From Mesostigma viride (lineage: Eukaryota; Streptophyta; Mesostigmatophyceae; Mesostigmatales; Mesostigmataceae), in assembly GCA_009746045.1 (NCBI GenBank), contig RPFO01001598.1:1159227-1223226 (forward strand): a stretch of DNA of 64,000 nucleotides. Reading direction: 5' to 3'. A program made the position numbers and the translations under genes. The notes beneath the pieces were generated by a model. That model did no database searches and was not told where the DNA came from. It saw only the letters and a program-made list of their open reading frames with translations. Shown here piece after piece: positions 62,241 through 64,000 of this stretch (the first letter of the stretch is position 1; every line of letters begins with the position of its first letter).

Positions 62241-62914
62241 CGCCCAAGCGATGGCGATGTAGCATGCATTATACATTGATTCGTGCATTAAAAATCACTT
62301 TCCTTACAAGCGGCCTTTGCCGGCTCCATCTGCCGTTGCCATTTCTCCGTATTGCTTTGTCCGGACACGGTTTTTGTGTCGCAGGTCTTCCCCCGTAAAG
62401 GCACAAGCTGCCTGCGCGCGGAATTCTGTGGAGACACCTCGGTTTCCAACACGACGGCCTCCCGTACATATCGAGCTCTGGATGTACAACATCTTCCCCC
62501 GGCGCACTTGCTCCCGGATGGAGCTTCTGTGCGGTGCCGACATCCCCGGATCTGTCCTAAGCACCGCATGGAAACAGTATTTCAAGCCACGAAGAGAAGC
62601 CACGAATTTGATGTTGACTTGATATGCTTCTTTCTGTGAAGGCGTTGGATTTTTGTGCATGACATGTAATCCTGCATGTAATAATGAAATGTTTTATGAA
62701 AATGAATCTCGTCTTGCATGAGCCTTGCTGCAAATCCCATTCATTTTTTTTTTCCCCCGGGTAAATGGGTGTTAGGGGTTAGGTTGACCGAAATGCTAAG
62801 TGAAACTCTAAGTGACATCCTGGTGACTGCAATTCAGAACGACATAACGACATGATTGTAGTACCGGTAGTGTACGCGAGAAGCATACGACGTCGTAACC
62901 TACGGGACGAATAC
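62241..62914. other. CACTA interior, right part
   Basis: A possible last exon follows the acceptor GTTTTTGTGTCGCAG at about 62385 and stays open to about 62639, followed by CATGTAATCC and CATGTAATAATG, which contain the TGTAA used as a polyadenylation signal in green algae. No protein family is recognised. Confidence 0.3.
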
Positions 62915-63270
62915 CGGGATCGTACAGTAAACGGACCCCATAACCTGACCGGTAACCTGAACGTTTACCGGGCGGTAACCTGAACCAGCCCGGTAACAAG
63001 GCCTTGTTACCGGGCAATAACGTGAACGTGGCCTCGTTCCGGTTACCGGGCGGTAACCTGAACCGGCCCGATAACAAGGCCTTGTTACCGGGCTTGTTCT
63101 GGTTATTGCCCGGTAACCCGAACGTGGCCACGTTCACGTTACCGGGCACGTTCCGGTAACTGCGGCCGTAACCGGAACGGACCCTGTTACCGGCCGGTAA
63201 CATGGGTCCGTGCATGTTACCGGCCCCGTTACCGGGTTCGTTCGTGTTACCGGGCGTGTTACCGCCCGGT
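62915..63270. repeat. Right subterminal GGTAAC/GTTACC array of the CACTA element
   Basis: Mirror of the left array, with CGGTAACCTGAAC variants specific to this side. Confidence 0.9.
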
Positions 63271-63697
63271 CATATGCTTTTCTAGTGATGTCATCGTCAA
63301 GCACTTCGACCAGCCGGCAGGTGAGACCTCCACGAGTCTCCTTGAGGCAGTTAAGCGCGCCATTCTTGCCCCCATGTTACTCACTGGTGAGCTGGACATG
63401 TGGGCTGTCCGCCTCCCCCGCGCGCGGGGGAAGGCTGGCCCGGCACCCGTGCTCCTCACCTTTAAGTACATGACGGACAAGCTGGCGTTCCTTAAATGCC
63501 GCAAGAAGCTCGCGGAGACTCGCTTCACGCTGGACGACGACTTGACCCTGGCCCAGCAACAGCGGCGACGCGAGCTATGGCCGACCTTAGACCTTCAGCT
63601 CCGGCAGCGTGCAGGGGGGAAGCCGGTATACTGGAGGGGGGCGGTCATCCACGTTGACCACAAGCCCTGGCAGGCCCCTCCTGCCACCCCAGACTAG

Positions 63698-64000
63698 GGA
63701 ATATACCAGTAGTGTAGATTAGATAGGCTTAGCCTTTGCAAGTGGCCCACGCGCATGTGCGCCCATCATGATGATAATGGCCCCCATGGATGTTGCTTTC
63801 AGTATTTAGCCGCGCCCAGCCTACAATGGGACCTCCCATGGATGATGCATTAAGAATTTAGCTGGATGCGATATGCCTATGCAGGGAGTTACTCTCTGCT
63901 GAGATGCCATGTGTACACCAGCTATAGCCTAGCCACATACCCTCCACCCCATATGTCATGCAGGCCTTCTAGGCCCTCTCCTCAAGCCCCCCCTGGGTGC
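63698..64000 (+). repeat. 3' tail of the ORF1-like element, copy 2, to the window end
   Basis: Matches 13225-13510 in block order (see that entry). If the element is full length, its second ORF would begin beyond the window. Confidence 0.55.

Larger units (their letters stand above)
55887..63287. mobile_element. CACTA (EnSpm/CMC)-type transposon, 7.4 kb, non-autonomous as seen
   Basis: Ends are CACTAGAAAAG and CTTTTCTAGTG. The first 120 bp and last 120 bp are inverted repeats, about 90% identical. The target duplication is AT (55885-55886 and 63288-63289), shorter than the 3 bp usual for plant CACTA but within the 2-4 bp range of the CMC group. Both subterminal zones are filled with direct and inverted GGTAAC-based motifs, a CACTA hallmark. 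The interior holds a tandem-repeat zone (58.19-58.88 kb), a giant pyrimidine-biased tract (58.92-61.37 kb) and a second tandem zone (61.96-62.24 kb). No TNP2-like transposase is recognisable, so it probably moves in trans. Confidence 0.82.
55437..63697 (+). pseudogene. ORF1-like retroelement protein split by a CACTA-type transposon
   Basis: Coding parts 55437-55886 and 63290-63697 are in the same frame once the 7,401-bp element and one AT are removed: AAG CGC AGC CAC AAT continues GTC ATC GTC AAG, as in the uninterrupted copy at 12755. The joined product would have about 285 residues: an alanine/leucine heptad-rich N-terminus (ADISAIGGTLTAELP), WADLLKHHTT, then RSHN followed by VIVKHFDQPAGE, VRLPRARGKAGPAPVLLTF, and a C-terminal block ETRFTLDDDLTLAQQQRRRE with KPVYWRGAVIHVD. 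A TGA at 55704-55706 lies where the sister copy has CAG, so this copy already had an in-frame stop. The plan resembles L1 ORF1 proteins (coiled coil, RRM-like, C-terminal domain). The 3' flank matches that of the 12.3-kb copy. No reverse transcriptase ORF is reached before the window ends. Confidence 0.75.

Overview
This is nuclear DNA of an intron-rich eukaryote. The genes have GT-AG introns (with at least one likely GC-AG intron) and eukaryote-only products: a GPI-anchor enzyme, a proteasome assembly chaperone, a UFM1 protease, an ODR4 homologue and a GCK-domain protein. Proline-rich SPPPP linkers mixed with TSP1, EGF-like and choice-of-anchor E modules point to a green alga. I favour a prasinophyte such as the Pyramimonadales (Cymbomonas-like), but this is a judgement from gene style, not from a marker gene.

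Layout. 1-1398 (-) is the 5' part of a type II membrane sulfotransferase-like gene. 2320-7841 (+) is a PIG-L de-N-acetylase gene in about nine exons. 8321-11220 is a piggyBac element with a decayed transposase. 11532-13955 holds a SINE-like repeat, a degenerate ORF1-like retroelement copy and a dispersed repeat. 14310-17665 (-) is PSMD9/Nas2. 18898-19416 (+) is an intronless GCK-domain gene. 20849-30270 (-) is a UFSP2-type UFM1 protease in at least twelve exons. 30788-33089 is an element carrying an 8-bp satellite, and 33412-35433 is a 9-bp satellite. 35569-37567 (-) is the 5' part of an ODR4 homologue. 38495-49525 (+) is a seven-exon gene for a receptor-like membrane protein of about 2,646 residues. 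From 49.6 kb on the window is almost all repeats: a small member of the 30.8-kb element family, TTAA-flanked hairpin repeats, TACG-rich palindromes, and a second ORF1-like copy split by a 7.4-kb CACTA-type transposon (55887-63287).

Connections. UFSP2 and ODR4 are known from other eukaryotes to act together in UFM1 processing at the ER, and here they are neighbours on the same strand. Several introns carry tandem arrays that begin at or within about 30 nt of a splice site, and in two UFSP introns the array copies the donor site itself. Removing the CACTA element together with one copy of its 2-bp target duplication rejoins the interrupted ORF1-like frame exactly.

Exon boundaries were derived by hand from reading frame, splice phase and recalled family patterns. 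No alignment or transcript data were available.
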